Shown here piece after piece: positions 11,030 through 22,102 of a DNA stretch of 64,000 nucleotides. Every line of letters starts with the position of its first letter. The stretch's first letter is position 1. Both the position numbers and the translations under genes were made by a program. The notes below the pieces were generated by a model, which was not told the origin of the DNA, made no database searches, and was given only the letters and a program-made list of their open reading frames with translations. Source of the DNA: Pseudeuparius sepicola (taxonomy: Eukaryota; Arthropoda; Insecta; Coleoptera; Anthribidae); the NCBI GenBank assembly GCA_963920635.1, contig OY987302.1, forward strand, positions 47,015,500 through 47,079,499, written 5' to 3'.

Positions 11030-11530
11030 TAATCCATTGAGCTAAAGCATTGCCAAGCGCGGCGAGCGTGCCAAGTGGCGTTCACTCACGAGAAGCCAAT
11101 GGGAAAAGGTTAACTCGCGCCGGTCACGCCAGCCTCTGCGCGAGGAGGAAGACCCGGCGATACTATCATTGTTTTGAGATAGGTTTCGCGGGAGCCGGTA
11201 CTGGTAATTACCCATGCGCCCGAATAAATGGGAAAGGGCCCGCCTGAGTGGTAAATCGAAAGTTATTGGCGCCGGGAGAAGATTATACCAATTAAATCGG
11301 CGATCTTAAAAATCGGCTCACCTTGGGATCTGTTTTTGCTCCTTTGGCGCTCCGACGAGTTTTTTTTCCGCTGAAAACTGTATAATTAGGAGGATGGCCG
11401 CCACTTCGGCGATCCATTTTCAGCGAGTATTAAGGCATACTCGTTTCCCGCGAGAAAAAAGGTTGTACAATTGCCGGCTACATCAATATCCATTTCCTGG
11501 CGGTCTTTAATTGTTTCCTGGCCACTTCTG
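11030..11530. promoter_or_regulatory. GC-rich island, candidate conserved element
   Basis: This is one of the most GC-rich blocks in the window (for example GCCAAGCGCGGCGAGCG, GGCGCCGGGAGAAG). It looks single copy except for its last 110 bp, which resemble 12040-12190. Short frames exist (11050-11247 plus) without a recognisable domain. It could be a regulatory element, a promoter-proximal CpG-rich block or an isolated exon. Confidence 0.35.
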
Positions 11531-12039
11531 TGTTTCGGTTGATTGAAAAAATTGTTATTAAGTTAAATTTATCGTGAACTGACATATTGATATCGCAAAG
11601 CAACTAACAAGTGTAAATGTTTGAAATGCTTTGTGCTATTATTTTATGACAGTGGAGGTTGAGTTAAAAAAGTATCTAGAAATGTAAAGTCAATTACCTA
11701 CATTTACAACATATAATAATTTCCGATTTCGGTCGCTAAAGGTAAGACCCTAAGACCAAAATTAAAAAATCAATTTCGCAGTATGTACCAATATGGAATG
11801 TACTATTTCTAGAGTATGATGACCAAGAAAGCAATAAAGCAAACAAAACAAAGAGAATTTTGAAGTGGATAACCTGAGGAAGCTAAATGATATTACTAGC
11901 ATTCTGAATACCTATACAACATCTAATAAATGTAAACTTCTATGTCAATGATCTTTGCAAGAAAAGATGCAATAATGGAAACCAGAAAATAAAAAGTGAA
12001 TACAATACCTATACCTACCTATAATTAGATCTTTTCCGT

Positions 12040-12190
12040 TTCGTTGGTAGATATATTATTTTCTAAAGAGAAAAAGTTCCAATTGACGACTGCATCAATA
12101 TCGATTTCCTGTTGTAATTTAATTGCTTCCTTACTTCTTCGTGCAATATTATTTAATGCCGTCTCTCGCGGAAATCGTTTTCGTGGTGGA
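12040..12190. repeat. Diverged local duplicate of 11420-11530
   Basis: The stretch around 12090-12135 resembles 11482-11530 in the same orientation (TCAATATCSATTTCCTG, then TTTAATTGYTTCCT and ACTTCT), with weaker similarity either side. One copy is GC-rich, the other AT-rich. On the minus strand the two share a 14-codon stretch without a stop (QETIKDRQEMDIDV versus KEAIKLQQEIDIDA). It is either a duplicated regulatory block or two diverged exon-like pieces; the evidence does not separate these. Confidence 0.35.
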
Positions 12191-12439
12191 AAGAATTCAA
12201 TCATCTTTTTATATTGGGGTTTGTAACATTGTCTCCTTTTTATCATGAAAAATATACATATAGGAACGTTGTGAATTTAATTTATTCACCGTCGTCGTGT
12301 GTTCAATAAAGCTGCTCTTGAATAATGAATCTGAAACGCCACTTACCTACTTAATATTTCGCGGTGCAATTAGTAAAATAATTTTAAAATGCCTACGCTC
12401 TTATATAAATAAGATAATATCCTGTAACATTGGTACCAA

Positions 12440-12590
12440 TTCGGCGTCATTAATATTTTAACCGATAGCAGGAAATTGCCAAGACCGAGACCAAAATGTT
12501 TGACGCACTAATAATTTCCAACAGAACGTCAATGTGGAATTTTTCCAAAATCGATCGTATCGCGGTAAGTCCAAGTGAAGAAACTTATGA
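12440..12590. other. Moderately GC-rich unique-looking block
   Basis: The block contains ATTCGGCGTCATTAATATT, ATCGATCGTATCGCGGTAAG and TAATAATTTCCAAC. It lacks a long frame and is not repeated in the window. It is a weak candidate for a conserved noncoding element. Confidence 0.2.
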
Positions 12591-12834
12591 CACAGAAAAT
12601 ATACGCTGCGTAGGTATATTTTCTGTGCTTATGGATTAATACGTTTCTCTCAAAACTAAAACATTTTGTTTAGTTGTACGAGCTTTTCTGGCAGTTTCCG
12701 AGACATGTGATGATACACCCATCTGTCCTAAAGTATAGTTCCTGGATAAGGAACCGTATCCTAAAGTGGGCAGCAACTTATTGCAGATATCTATAGTACA
12801 AAATAAGCTGGTGCTCTAAACAAAAGCGAATATA

Positions 12835-13080
12835 CAGGGTGTTACAAAAAATTAGGTCAATCCGTTGAGCACAGATTCTTTGGACTAAATAATGCAATTT
12901 TTCATTTAGACGCCTCTACTTCAAATATAGAGTGAATAATTTGAAAAAATAACGAATTTTATCATTATCTGCTGATATTTAGTTGAAATTTGGCACAGAT
13001 TTTTCTACTATGAAGACACAGATTGTCATATGAAAACACATTTTTGTGAAGTTTTAGGCAAAAAACTCAAAGAACAAACG
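12835..13080. repeat. Left end of a CAGGGTGTTAC-type element
   Basis: A TA-preceded CAGGGTGTTACAAAAA starts here. The following about 240 bp (GATATTTAGTTGAAATTTGGCAC, then ACACATTTTTGTG) recur at 28490-28620 in the same orientation, and the GACGCCTCTACTTCAAA part recurs inverted at about 29400-29510. No matching right end was found nearby, so this copy is truncated. Confidence 0.5.
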
Positions 13081-13122
13081 TAGGTAACACAAGGGATGGC
13101 CCCCCACCTTTTTCTGCGTATA

Positions 13123-14130
13123 CACGGTGTCCTAGGTTTTTTGATCTCATTGTGGGTTGCTCATATAAACATAGGCCCTACAGTTCTTCGTTTCTGAAAT
13201 TTGGCACTGCGGTGTTTTTGGGTATGAAGAATAAGCTGAAAATGTTAATTTCTACATATCTCACAGAGGGCTACACTTGCGATATTTTTGGATTGTGCTT
13301 TTACTCGTAACTTTTTTAAGGTCATTTTGTTGGTCTTATAGGTCCATCATTTTAGTGCATATTTTCATTCTCAACAAAAGTGAACTCTTGTTTCATAACG
13401 ATAAAATCCACCGTCAACTGTACAATCAAAATGAAGAAAATAATGCCAAATGGGCATTGATCAAAACATCATTGGTTTTCTTGAAATAGGATGTTAAAAT
13501 TTTTCCAAATTTAATTCTTTCCAATTTTAAAGCGAATAATTTTTGGTACATTGTTCATAGGGACTTTTTTCTCACTTTAAATGATACACAGTTAATCTGT
13601 AACATTTGAAAGCGGTACTTAGGTGAAAATTTTATGTTTGGAATGTTGGAATCAACAGGTGTTTTGGGTCACGTTTTGACAACTTTCAGCCCAAACGGTT
13701 GATTTTATTGCTATAAAACAACAGTACACTTATGTTCAAAATGAAAAGATGCACTAAAATGATGGACCTGCAAGGCCAAAAAGATAACCACAAAAAAGTT
13801 ACGAGTAGATGCGCACGATCGAAAAATAGCCCAAGTGGCGCCATCTGTGAGATACGTAGAAATTGACAATTTCAGCTTATTTTCCATCCCCAATAACACA
13901 GCAGCACAGAATAAATACTCGTTAGTCTGTGACAGCAGTGTGAAATTTCAGTTTAGCAGCTTGATTAGTTTGGGAGGTATTGCAATAATTAAATTTCACA
14001 AAGAGAACTGTCTCAGAAACGAAGAATTTATATAAAATATTTTTCCCGTATCTTACACAAAAAAGGCATTTTGTCTGTGCCGCAAATGAATGTTTCCTCA
14101 GGCTAAGGCCTATATTTTGATTTATCGAAA
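13123..14130. mobile_element. Foldback element with CACGGTGTCC left end
   Basis: The left end CACGGTGTCCTAGG follows TA. The left arm (about 13180-13400) is the inverse of about 13735-14030, sharing GAATAAGCTGAAAATG, ACGTAGAAATT-type words and GGTCTTATAGGTCCATC/GATGGACCTGCAAGG. The right terminus is degraded and could not be placed exactly. Its modules recur in 15103-16107. The open frames at 13277-13489, 13711-13899 and 13835-14035 lie in the arms and are not genes. Confidence 0.55.
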
Positions 14131-14269
14131 CAGATAGAAATTATCAGGTTCCACGATAAAAATGGAGCTTTAAAATACTCCTTAAAGTTATTATTACCTA
14201 CTTACTACTTTGTGATCCCGCATTCGACTGTCCAGTCGTCGTTTTGAAAATTCATGGAATTAGGTAAAA

Positions 14270-14297
14270 CCAGTGACTATCTTTCTATAGTCACTGG
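14270..14297. repeat. Perfect 11-bp hairpin
   Basis: CCAGTGACTAT (14270-14280) and ATAGTCACTGG (14287-14297) flank a 6-nt loop, with GGTAAAAC on both outer sides. It is a small inverted duplication of unknown origin. Confidence 0.5.
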
Positions 14298-14449
14298 TAA
14301 AACAGTGAATGGTGTAAATTTCTTTCATTTTTCATCTTCACTGCCAAGAGCTTACCTACATCCAAAGTGTATAATGTAAATTAGTTTGACTATGAATAAT
14401 GAAACTTTTTCATAATTCAAAACATTTGACAAATGTTAGCGGGATAAAC

Positions 14450-14990
14450 TAGCTGACCCCGTATATCATATCATAACGGAATCCAGGAATTCGCATTTGT
14501 TACTTTCTCGGACAGCCCGAAAGGAAACGTTTTGGTCATTGTCCTCCTCTCCTTACTCCGGTAAACTATTTTGCATAATAATTTTCAGCGGACGGACGCA
14601 AAACGTAATACCCAATTATTTCGCGTAAACGACCCAGCTGCTAAAAGGAGTAGAACCGAGAAACAAACTGCGCGCGGACTTCGACCGCCAAATACGGCAG
14701 TAATTATGCGAGATGTCAGTTCGGACACCGAAACAAATAACCATTTGTTATGGAGCATTCATAACCTCGTATATGGAATCGATGCCTTGTTAAATGGCGA
14801 AGACTACGGGAAAAAGGAAAAGGCGCCCGTGCGTAGGGTCCACGCTCTGAGATATGGGAGGTGGAATAGAATAGGTGCGAGGAGCTAGAGGTGCTTCAAT
14901 TCATTAATTCAGGTACTAGCTGTAAATGGACATTTTATGCGCGGAGCGCCGTGTTTCTGCGCCTACGAGCGTTCTTATACTGAAAGAATT
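14450..14990. other. GC-richer island with an unrecognised 105-codon frame
   Basis: The island looks unique in the window. The plus-strand frame 14571-14888 runs 105 codons without a stop and contains KRSRTEKQTARGLRPPNTAV and SSDTETNNHLLWSIHNL. It is preceded by TAATTTTCAG (14579-14588), which would serve as a splice acceptor. I recognise no domain. It may be a real exon, or a conserved noncoding block open by chance. The 3' part (14930-14980) is again CG-rich (GCGCGGAGCGCCG). Confidence 0.3.
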
Positions 14991-15102
14991 GGAAACTGAA
15001 AACACAAGCACGATGTTCCCCTTTTTCTTGCTCATGCACAGATGGCTAAAATTTTAATGAGAGTTTTGTGAGGTATTTTGTTCGGTTATTGAGTTTTCTA
15101 TA

Positions 15103-16107
15103 CAGTGTGTCCACGAATTGAGTTCACATAAGGTGTAAATAACAAAAAAAAACTAATTGAAATTGGAGCTTCTGGGGATCAGCCCTGCTTGGTTTGAAAC
15201 TAATTTGCGAAAAATCACGAAGGCATCAGTAAAGTGCCCTTTTTGTAAGTTTTAAGGAAAAATGTTATTAAGGAAGATTGTTCAGAATGGAAAACTGAGT
15301 AGGTTTGCGAAATTTCGAAACTCTAGGCCTACTTCGATTTTTTGGCATTTTTCCCACTTTTTTTAGAAAAGATCACTTTGTGTACCTTTCACATCAAAAT
15401 GTTATTAAGAAAACTTGTTCACATACCGCATTCAAATATTACAGATCAACTGTACATTTAAAATAAAGAAAAAAGTGCCAAATAGACATTGGCCAAAACA
15501 CCATTCGTCTTCTAAAAATAGGGTGTTCACATTTTGCCGAGTTTCAATCCGTTCTATTTTGAAAGCTAAACAAATGTGGTACATTGTTCATAGGGATTTT
15601 TTCTCACTTTAAATGGTATCTTCAGTAGATCTGTAACATTTGAAAGCGGTAGCTGAATTTTGTTGCAAAATTAAAAGATCCGCAAAAATTATGGACCTGC
15701 AAGACCAAAAAGATAACCTCGGAAAATCAAAAGAGTTAGGAGTAAAAGCACCATAAAAAAGCGCAAGTGGCGCCGTCTGTGAGATACGTAGAAATTGACA
15801 TCTTCAGCTTATTCTCCATCCTTAAAAACATTACAATTCCAAATTGCACTTCAGCAGATTGATTATTTTGGGAGATATAGTCATAATTCAATTTCAAAAA
15901 ATGAACTTCAACGCCCTTTATCTCAGTAACCATTGAGATTTGACCAGAAGTTGTTAAGCTCAATCGTAACATTTTGGCACAAAATATATGTATGAAGTTC
16001 CTCTATGTAACGAGGCATTCTGTGTATATGTATTTAACAAAAAATAATGGGAAAAGTTCCTTTAAAACGGGAGACCCAATATGCACAGGCAATTCCGGGA
16101 CACCGTG
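15103..16107. mobile_element. Mosaic element with CAGTGTGTCC / GGGACACCGTG ends
   Basis: The left end CAGTGTGTCC follows TA and the right end GGGACACCGTG precedes TA. The left part (15165-15395) is the inverse of 8320-8590. The middle and right parts (15415-15830) match 13410-13890 in direct orientation. Ends of the common class thus enclose modules shared with two other loci. There is no coding content; the open frames here are repeat sequence. Confidence 0.55.
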
Positions 16108-16324
16108 TATTGTGTATGATATAGCAACGACAATAAACGGGGATATATACCGTTTTACGATATTTCTTTTTTACCAGAAAAGATAAAAGTTGAGAGCGGC
16201 TATATCTTTTATAGCATCGTTATCGTTATTGGAAGGTAGAGGATCTAATATGAAGCCCTTTTATTTTCTGATATTAGGGTATATAGTAATATGTGAAAAT
16301 TATTTATAGACTTTTTGAGTGATA

Positions 16325-16343
16325 ATATATATATATATATATC
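16325..16343. repeat. TA dinucleotide microsatellite
   Basis: About nine TA units in a row. Confidence 0.8.
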
Positions 16344-16408
16344 AACCAGCTAATTAATTTATAATGTAATCCCTGTATAACAACATACTACTCCTATCAC
16401 AGAATATA

Positions 16409-17403
16409 CAGGGCGATTCACGTAAGTGGTTCATGAGAAGTTTACTGGGAAGGAGTGCGAATTTTGATTTGAAATTTTTGTTACTTATATAACAGGTTGT
16501 AAGCTTTCTTTCTAAAGTATTTTCAACTTCCGATCACTTCCGGTTATACCGGAAGTTGATAGCAACTTTGTTATTTCAAATAGAACACCCTATATATTAT
16601 TACACCATTTGGTTCCCCATTAAATTCCAAATCTTTTTTCTGAATATAATGTGTACCCTATTCCTAACCCTTTTTGAGATATTCGCAAATTTCTGATTTT
16701 TTTGAGTGTTGCAGCCATCGACCATAGTGATGATAACTTTGAAATTTATGAATCTAGAAAACTGAAATTTTGGACTATCGTAGGCGAAAGTCAACTTTAT
16801 TAAATGGTCTATATATCATTTCAAAATATTTTACAGGGTGTTCGGGAAAAAAATCCCAATATCAACATCGAAAAATTGAAAAATCTAATTTTTTTTCAAA
16901 TAGAACCCATATTTTTTTATTGCACCATTGAAATGCTTGTGAAAAGACAGTTCAAAAAGATATAACACACTATATGTCTAAATGAAGCGGTTGCTTCGTT
17001 ATTACGCAAAATACGTATTTTTGCTGCTGTCGCCTACGACAGTACAAAATTTCAGTTTTCCAGATTCATAAATTTCAAAGTTATCATCACTATGGTCGAT
17101 GGCTGCAACACTCAAAAAAATCAAAAATTTGCGAATATTTCGAAAAGGGTTAGGAATAGGGTACACATTATATTCAGAAAAAAGATTTGGAATTTAATGG
17201 GGAACCAAATGGTGTAATAATATATAGGGTGTTCTATTTGAAATAACAAAGTTGCTATCGACTTCCGGAATAACCGGAAGAGATCGGAAGTTGAAAATAT
17301 TTTAGAAAGAAAGTTTACATTATATAGGTAACCAAAATTTCAAATCAAAATTCGCTCTCCTTCCCCGTAAACTTCTAATGAACCACTTACGTGGATCACC
17401 CTG
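16409..17403. mobile_element. Foldback with CAGGGCGATTCACGTAAGTG ends
   Basis: The 995-bp element has TA on both sides. Arms of about 375 bp (16409 to about 16785, and about 17030 to 17403) are inverse with high identity. The right end is CACCCTG, the left CAGGGCG. A further CACCCTATA-type word lies inside each arm (near 16585 and 17225), and the loop contains CAGGGTGTTCGGG near 16836, as if shorter elements were assembled into a larger one. It has no protein of its own. Confidence 0.85.
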
Positions 17404-17405
17404 TA

Positions 17406-19670
17406 TAGCCTACTCGAATCGCTATTTATTATGTGCTCCTGTCTTATTTCAAAGAATCTTCAAAAAATGTCTAGCGGTAATAACTACTGAATTTCATATT
17501 CAGACAAGACAAATAAATACTATTATTACGCAATTCCTGTCTTTTCCGGCCTCTTGATACCTTACTTTTTTTACTTTTTTTTCCTTGTTTTTTTTCGTGA
17601 TGTGTAACACTCAACTTAATGACCTTGATTTTCTTGAATTTTTAAACACTGATGGATACTTGGGAACTTGAGCTACACACTGATACAATACACTCTTATT
17701 CTTCCAATAGCGTTATTGCATATTTTAGTATTCCAACGAACCTAATCCGGCTGAGAATATGATAGACTTAAATTAATAGGCCAAAACATTTAAAATTAAT
17801 CATTTTGCCAAATTTGTGCTAAAATAAGCGCTAATGTAAGTAGGTATAATAATTTTGACAGTATTGCTAGTTTCAATTGTGTGAACATACGTATGTATAA
17901 TTTCAAAATCCCCGAACAAGATTTTTAAAGTTGTCAAACAAAAACAATTTTATTTAAATTTGGAGACGGAACTAAATGTTTGCAGGGAATTTCGGCATTG
18001 AGGACAACGTTATTATTTTACCAAGTTTATATTATAAATCAATAATTGAAATAAAATAAGTATTTATATCAAAATTGATGACACTATGTAACAATAGATA
18101 CATCATAATAATTTTGGTAGGGGGCATGAATTAAATACATATATAAATACTCTATATGTATATAATAATTATTATAAAATAAATTTCATATACCTACTTA
18201 AAAATAATTTCTGCCAGTTAGTGGCTGCTGTGCCTGCTGTTTATATGATCGTTATTAAAACTAGATTGTACCAAATATGAGCTGCTAAGAATTTTAAAAA
18301 CGTAGGTGGGGCTGGTCGATGTCTCAAAGAAAAGAATACTTTAGATTCCTGGTTAGATTTAGGCACTGGGCCAAAAATAATTAATCATAAAGGCACTGCT
18401 ATCTCTTGTGGCCCACATTTACAATTCAACCGTTAGGGTCATTTGCAAATCTACTTTATGTTTCTAGTAAGGTTGACTTTATTTTGTTATATGCAGAAAA
18501 TATAAACACAGGTTTGCTTAACAATTTTTCTCTCTCGATTGAGTCAATTTTATTATGTTTGACACATTGAACTTTTAATACCGTAAAACATGTGTGCCAC
18601 CTAAGCATTGATAAAATAGTAGACTAAAATTTCCTCACTCAAGGTACCTACATAACATACGTATTACCAATTAATTTTTAAACTTATTAATACATAACGG
18701 ATTACAAGAGTTGTATCTTCGCAGATGTAATTATTCATCACTTGAAATCCTGCAGAACGTATTGCTCACCTCTCACATTTTGAACATTTCATGGGAAGCT
18801 ATCAGGACGGATGTTAAACCAGGCAGGAATTCTTCAAACCATTAACGAAATAATAATGACTTATCTTTGAACATAATGTCATTCCAGGTACTACCATTTG
18901 TATAATGTTAGCTGCAATAAATGGGTTTATTTGTTTCTCGGGTTTGTGATAATAATTTTGTCACTCAAAACAATAATATTTTAGGTGAGTAATCTCACGC
19001 GGCGTATCGTTGCATGGTTTCGTTGTTATTTTTTTTTTCTTTGTGTTGTAATAGGTATTTATGATTTAATTATTCCGGGTTAGGGAAAAACCATTAGGTA
19101 ATATAATTAAAATGAGGTTAAATGCCGATTGTTGATAATTTATTCTTCTTTACTACAACTAATATGTGTGCATGTAGATATAGTAGGTATTTCTAAAGTC
19201 ATTTGAAACAGCATAAAAAACTCTAATTGGAGTCACAAAAAGAATATAGGGCATAAGCGACACGCAGTTTTCAAAAATATACATATTCTACAAGCAACAT
19301 AATATTTCAGGTTTAAGGATTTTTAAGGTTGTCGTCAAACACAACGTAAAGGTTAATGATATAATATTGTCAAAAGGTCTCTAAAAAGCCATATCGATTA
19401 TAACTATTTACACAACTATATCCTAAGGTGTGTGAAATTATCCACCGCATTTCGCTGCACAAGTGACCAGCCGTCGAACAGTGTAACCTATGTAAATATT
19501 GGTGATATTAAATTAGGCGAGCATGCTTGTTTTTACTACAATATCTATCTCTGTCTCCTTCATCTCTTTTTACTACTAATACCAGGTGCGGTTTAATATG
19601 GTTAAAAAAAGTGTTTTGTCTCGTATTTTATTGCAGAGGCGCCTGTTCTCGAGCTATCCTGGTAAAATAT
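17406..19670. other. AT-rich spacer, nothing recognised
   Basis: No long frame, no RNA gene and no clear inverted repeat was found in these 2.2 kb. Confidence 0.5.
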
Positions 19671-19822
19671 AAATGAACTCACTTGGAACACGGTGATATA
19701 CGGGGCGCGATCTATTTCACAGCATTTACCACGCTCTGCTACTGGTAAAAATACCAGATTTATCAGCAAAAATCAACCGTATAAAATTCAAAGGTTTTTA
19801 TGCTGTTCCAAGTGACTTCATT
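19671..19822. repeat. Short inverted-repeat element
   Basis: AAATGAACTCACTTGGAACA (19671-19690) is the near-perfect inverse of TGTTCCAAGTGACTTCATTT (19803-19822). The 110 bp between them have no coding content. This looks like a very small MITE or a solo hairpin. Confidence 0.55.
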
Positions 19823-19851
19823 TATACTATACCTACTTATGAGTCAACATA

Positions 19852-20109
19852 CAGGGTGATCCAAATTAGTCAGTTGTATGGGGTTTCCCCTATTTCCCCA
19901 TGAGGTAGTTACAAAGTAGCTAAGGTGTCCAGGGCTCCATTTTCGAGAAAGTTGAATGCTGCATACCGCATCTCGCTTCGGTTGGGACACAGGACATTTT
20001 TCGTTTTTTCCACGTTTCTTAAACGTGCCATACCTTTTTTGTTTGTGAATATTTTCCATTTCGGTAGAAACCTTTTTAGTTTATTTCTTTCGGAATCTGG
20101 GACACTCTG
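19852..20109. mobile_element. Short CAGGGTGATCC-ended element
   Basis: TA-CAGGGTGATCC lies at the left and GGGACACTCTG-TA at the right, with moderate similarity between ends. The 258-bp interior has overlapping minor frames on both strands (19844-20059 minus and 19925-20161 plus) without a known domain. It is probably a small non-autonomous member of the CAGGGTG class. Confidence 0.45.
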
Positions 20110-20619
20110 TACAGTAATTATTTCAATAGTATATTTATATATAAAAAAACAGTTACTTTAGCTGTGGTAAAGTAGTAATAGTAATGCTAGCTTTATTAAA
20201 TAGCTAATAGTGTCCACAACTTTAGAAGTAGCACAGACCTATAATATAACTAGTGAAGCTATATAGGTTTGTAGTATTAGCATGGGAGAGTAGGTAGGTT
20301 CTTCTCTGGTAGTGGTAGTAGGTAGATAACGCCGCATTATTTTTTAAATGTTGGCTTTTAAATTAGGAGGCATTAGTGAAAATTAATTCGAGGTACTTAC
20401 AGTATTTGGTACCTATATCGTTGCTGACTCATGCCTCAATTTTCCTTTCTCCCTTTCATAATGTTATCTTTAATGCTCTAATCAGCTTTAGTTTTTTATC
20501 TTCAATTTAACAACTTCATATACCATATACCTATGTAAAGCGTTTAAATACCTTTTCAAGGAACGTTCTTATTAGAAATTGTCTCCACACTTTAATATTT
20601 TGCATTGTGCAAGAAATTA

Positions 20620-21000
20620 GTGCCCGTGCCATGACAGGCGCTCGATGCTTTCAGGTAACCCATTAATTAATTGTAAAAAATATCTATAGATGTGTCGTTT
20701 GCTTGGTAGGCATGTTATATTTATGTTATTAAAACCCCATTAATATAGGTGTGCAGATAATGCTAATTCCGCGCAAAAACCGGGTTAGCTCGCATTTTCT
20801 GGGGTTTTTCATCCACTCGTAGGCGATCCATCCTCGGGTCGTAATTTATATTTGTTCCTTTATGGAATAATGAACTTTTTCGAGCGGGGACTTCAGCCGC
20901 ATAATGGTAGCAGGAGAGCGTCGTCTCGTGTGGTCATTAGCTGCGATTTCATGAAAAGTTTCTGTTTATGTCACGGCTTAATGTCTTGTATGAGGCAAAA
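20620..21000. promoter_or_regulatory. GC-richer island with ATTA-rich words
   Basis: The block includes CCCATTAATTAATTG near 20659, ATGCTAATTCCGCGC near 20760 and a CG-rich 3' part (GGAGAGCGTCGTCTCGTGTGG). It is not repeated in the window. One 60-codon plus frame (20852-21034) has no recognised domain. It is a candidate conserved regulatory element. Confidence 0.3.
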
Positions 21001-21133
21001 CTATGTAATTTTGGTGTCTTTAGCCTCTTATTAGACTAAAAGAACGTCAATGATCTCCGAGGTAGATATAGCAGTTTCATTGCTTAGGTATATAAGTACC
21101 TGCCAATAATAATTAGTAACTCTATCAGGAAGC

Positions 21134-21175
21134 AAAGATATATACATATCTGCAAAGATATATACATATCTTTGC
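21134..21175. repeat. Direct and inverted GCAAAGATATATACATATCT unit
   Basis: A 20-bp unit is present twice in tandem, and its end also pairs with the following ATATCTTTGC, forming a local hairpin. It is probably replication slippage. Confidence 0.6.
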
Positions 21176-21286
21176 AGGAAGTTTTGACGCAATTGTCTTG
21201 GCATGATCCACTAACGTCACTAACTGGAAGCTTTGTTCTTGAACAAACAAATTTCGGTTATTTCCTTTTTAAAATATACATAGAAT

Positions 21287-21691
21287 TTGAAAAAAGTCCG
21301 AAGAATCCCAAAATATTATAATACCGGAATGTTTAAAAGAAAATTGCGGATTTTACATATTATTATACTTTCAACAAAACAAACAAATATTTTATTAAGG
21401 CCTCTTTTCAATGAGTACCTAATTTACGTTACAAGACCATTAGCTTATATTTCAATGCCCTCCACTGATACTGATACATTTGCACTTTTGAATCTTGATG
21501 CTCGGAATCGGAAGATTTATAAGGTAGGTACTGCTGGCGGTCGATATATTAAATTACAAGGCTCAGTAGAAGCGATAATGCCCCTAAATTTTAATCGGAT
21601 ATTTTTTACCAGTAAGTGCTATATTAAGCCCGTTAAACACCATATATTTAAGACAAGAAAATTGCAGATTTATAAAAGACACCTATATTAA
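21287..21691 (+). other. Unrecognised 134-codon open frame
   Basis: This is one of the longest uninterrupted frames in the window. The translation is basic and rich in I, K, R and Y, with KLQGSVEAIMPLNFNRIFF near its middle; I recognise no family, signal peptide or membrane segment. The surrounding DNA is AT-rich, where chance frames of this length are uncommon but possible. It could be the relic of a transposon protein. It should not be treated as a gene without transcript or homology support. Confidence 0.15.
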
Positions 21692-22102
21692 TAACTGCCA
21701 TATCCAGCGACCTATTTCTCCATATTTGTTTTTATTTTCAAGACTTGTGATGAATTAAATTGTTTTTTCACTTGACGTCACTTTGTCTTGAGACGAATAA
21801 TTAATAATTACAGACATATTATGATGCTTTGGCCCAATTTTTCAGAAATAAATAATATATGACATTGGATTGGATAAAAATTACAAATTGGACCAACATT
21901 ACTAATGATTAAAGTTGGTTCAGGTCAATATTTACACTTCTGTAGTAAAAAATGCTTTTCGCTTACACTTAACTTAAACAAGGGGTTGATGATTCGTTTT
22001 TGTGCTTCCTTCATTTCTGCATTTCCAAAAATTTTATTTTGTATTTTATTTGGTATTTCAAATATGTACTTTAATTTGTTGACAAGCTGAAAGGGTTTAT
22101 GT

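Noticed and set aside
13123..16107. A single 3-kb element bounded by CACGGTGTCC and GGGACACCGTG
   Set aside because: A TA-CAGTGTGTCC end at 15103 and a unique GC-richer island at 14450-14990 in between favour two separate elements.
16600..16794. Minus-strand frame of 64 codons
   Set aside because: It lies in the arm of the foldback 16409-17403 and no protein family is recognisable.
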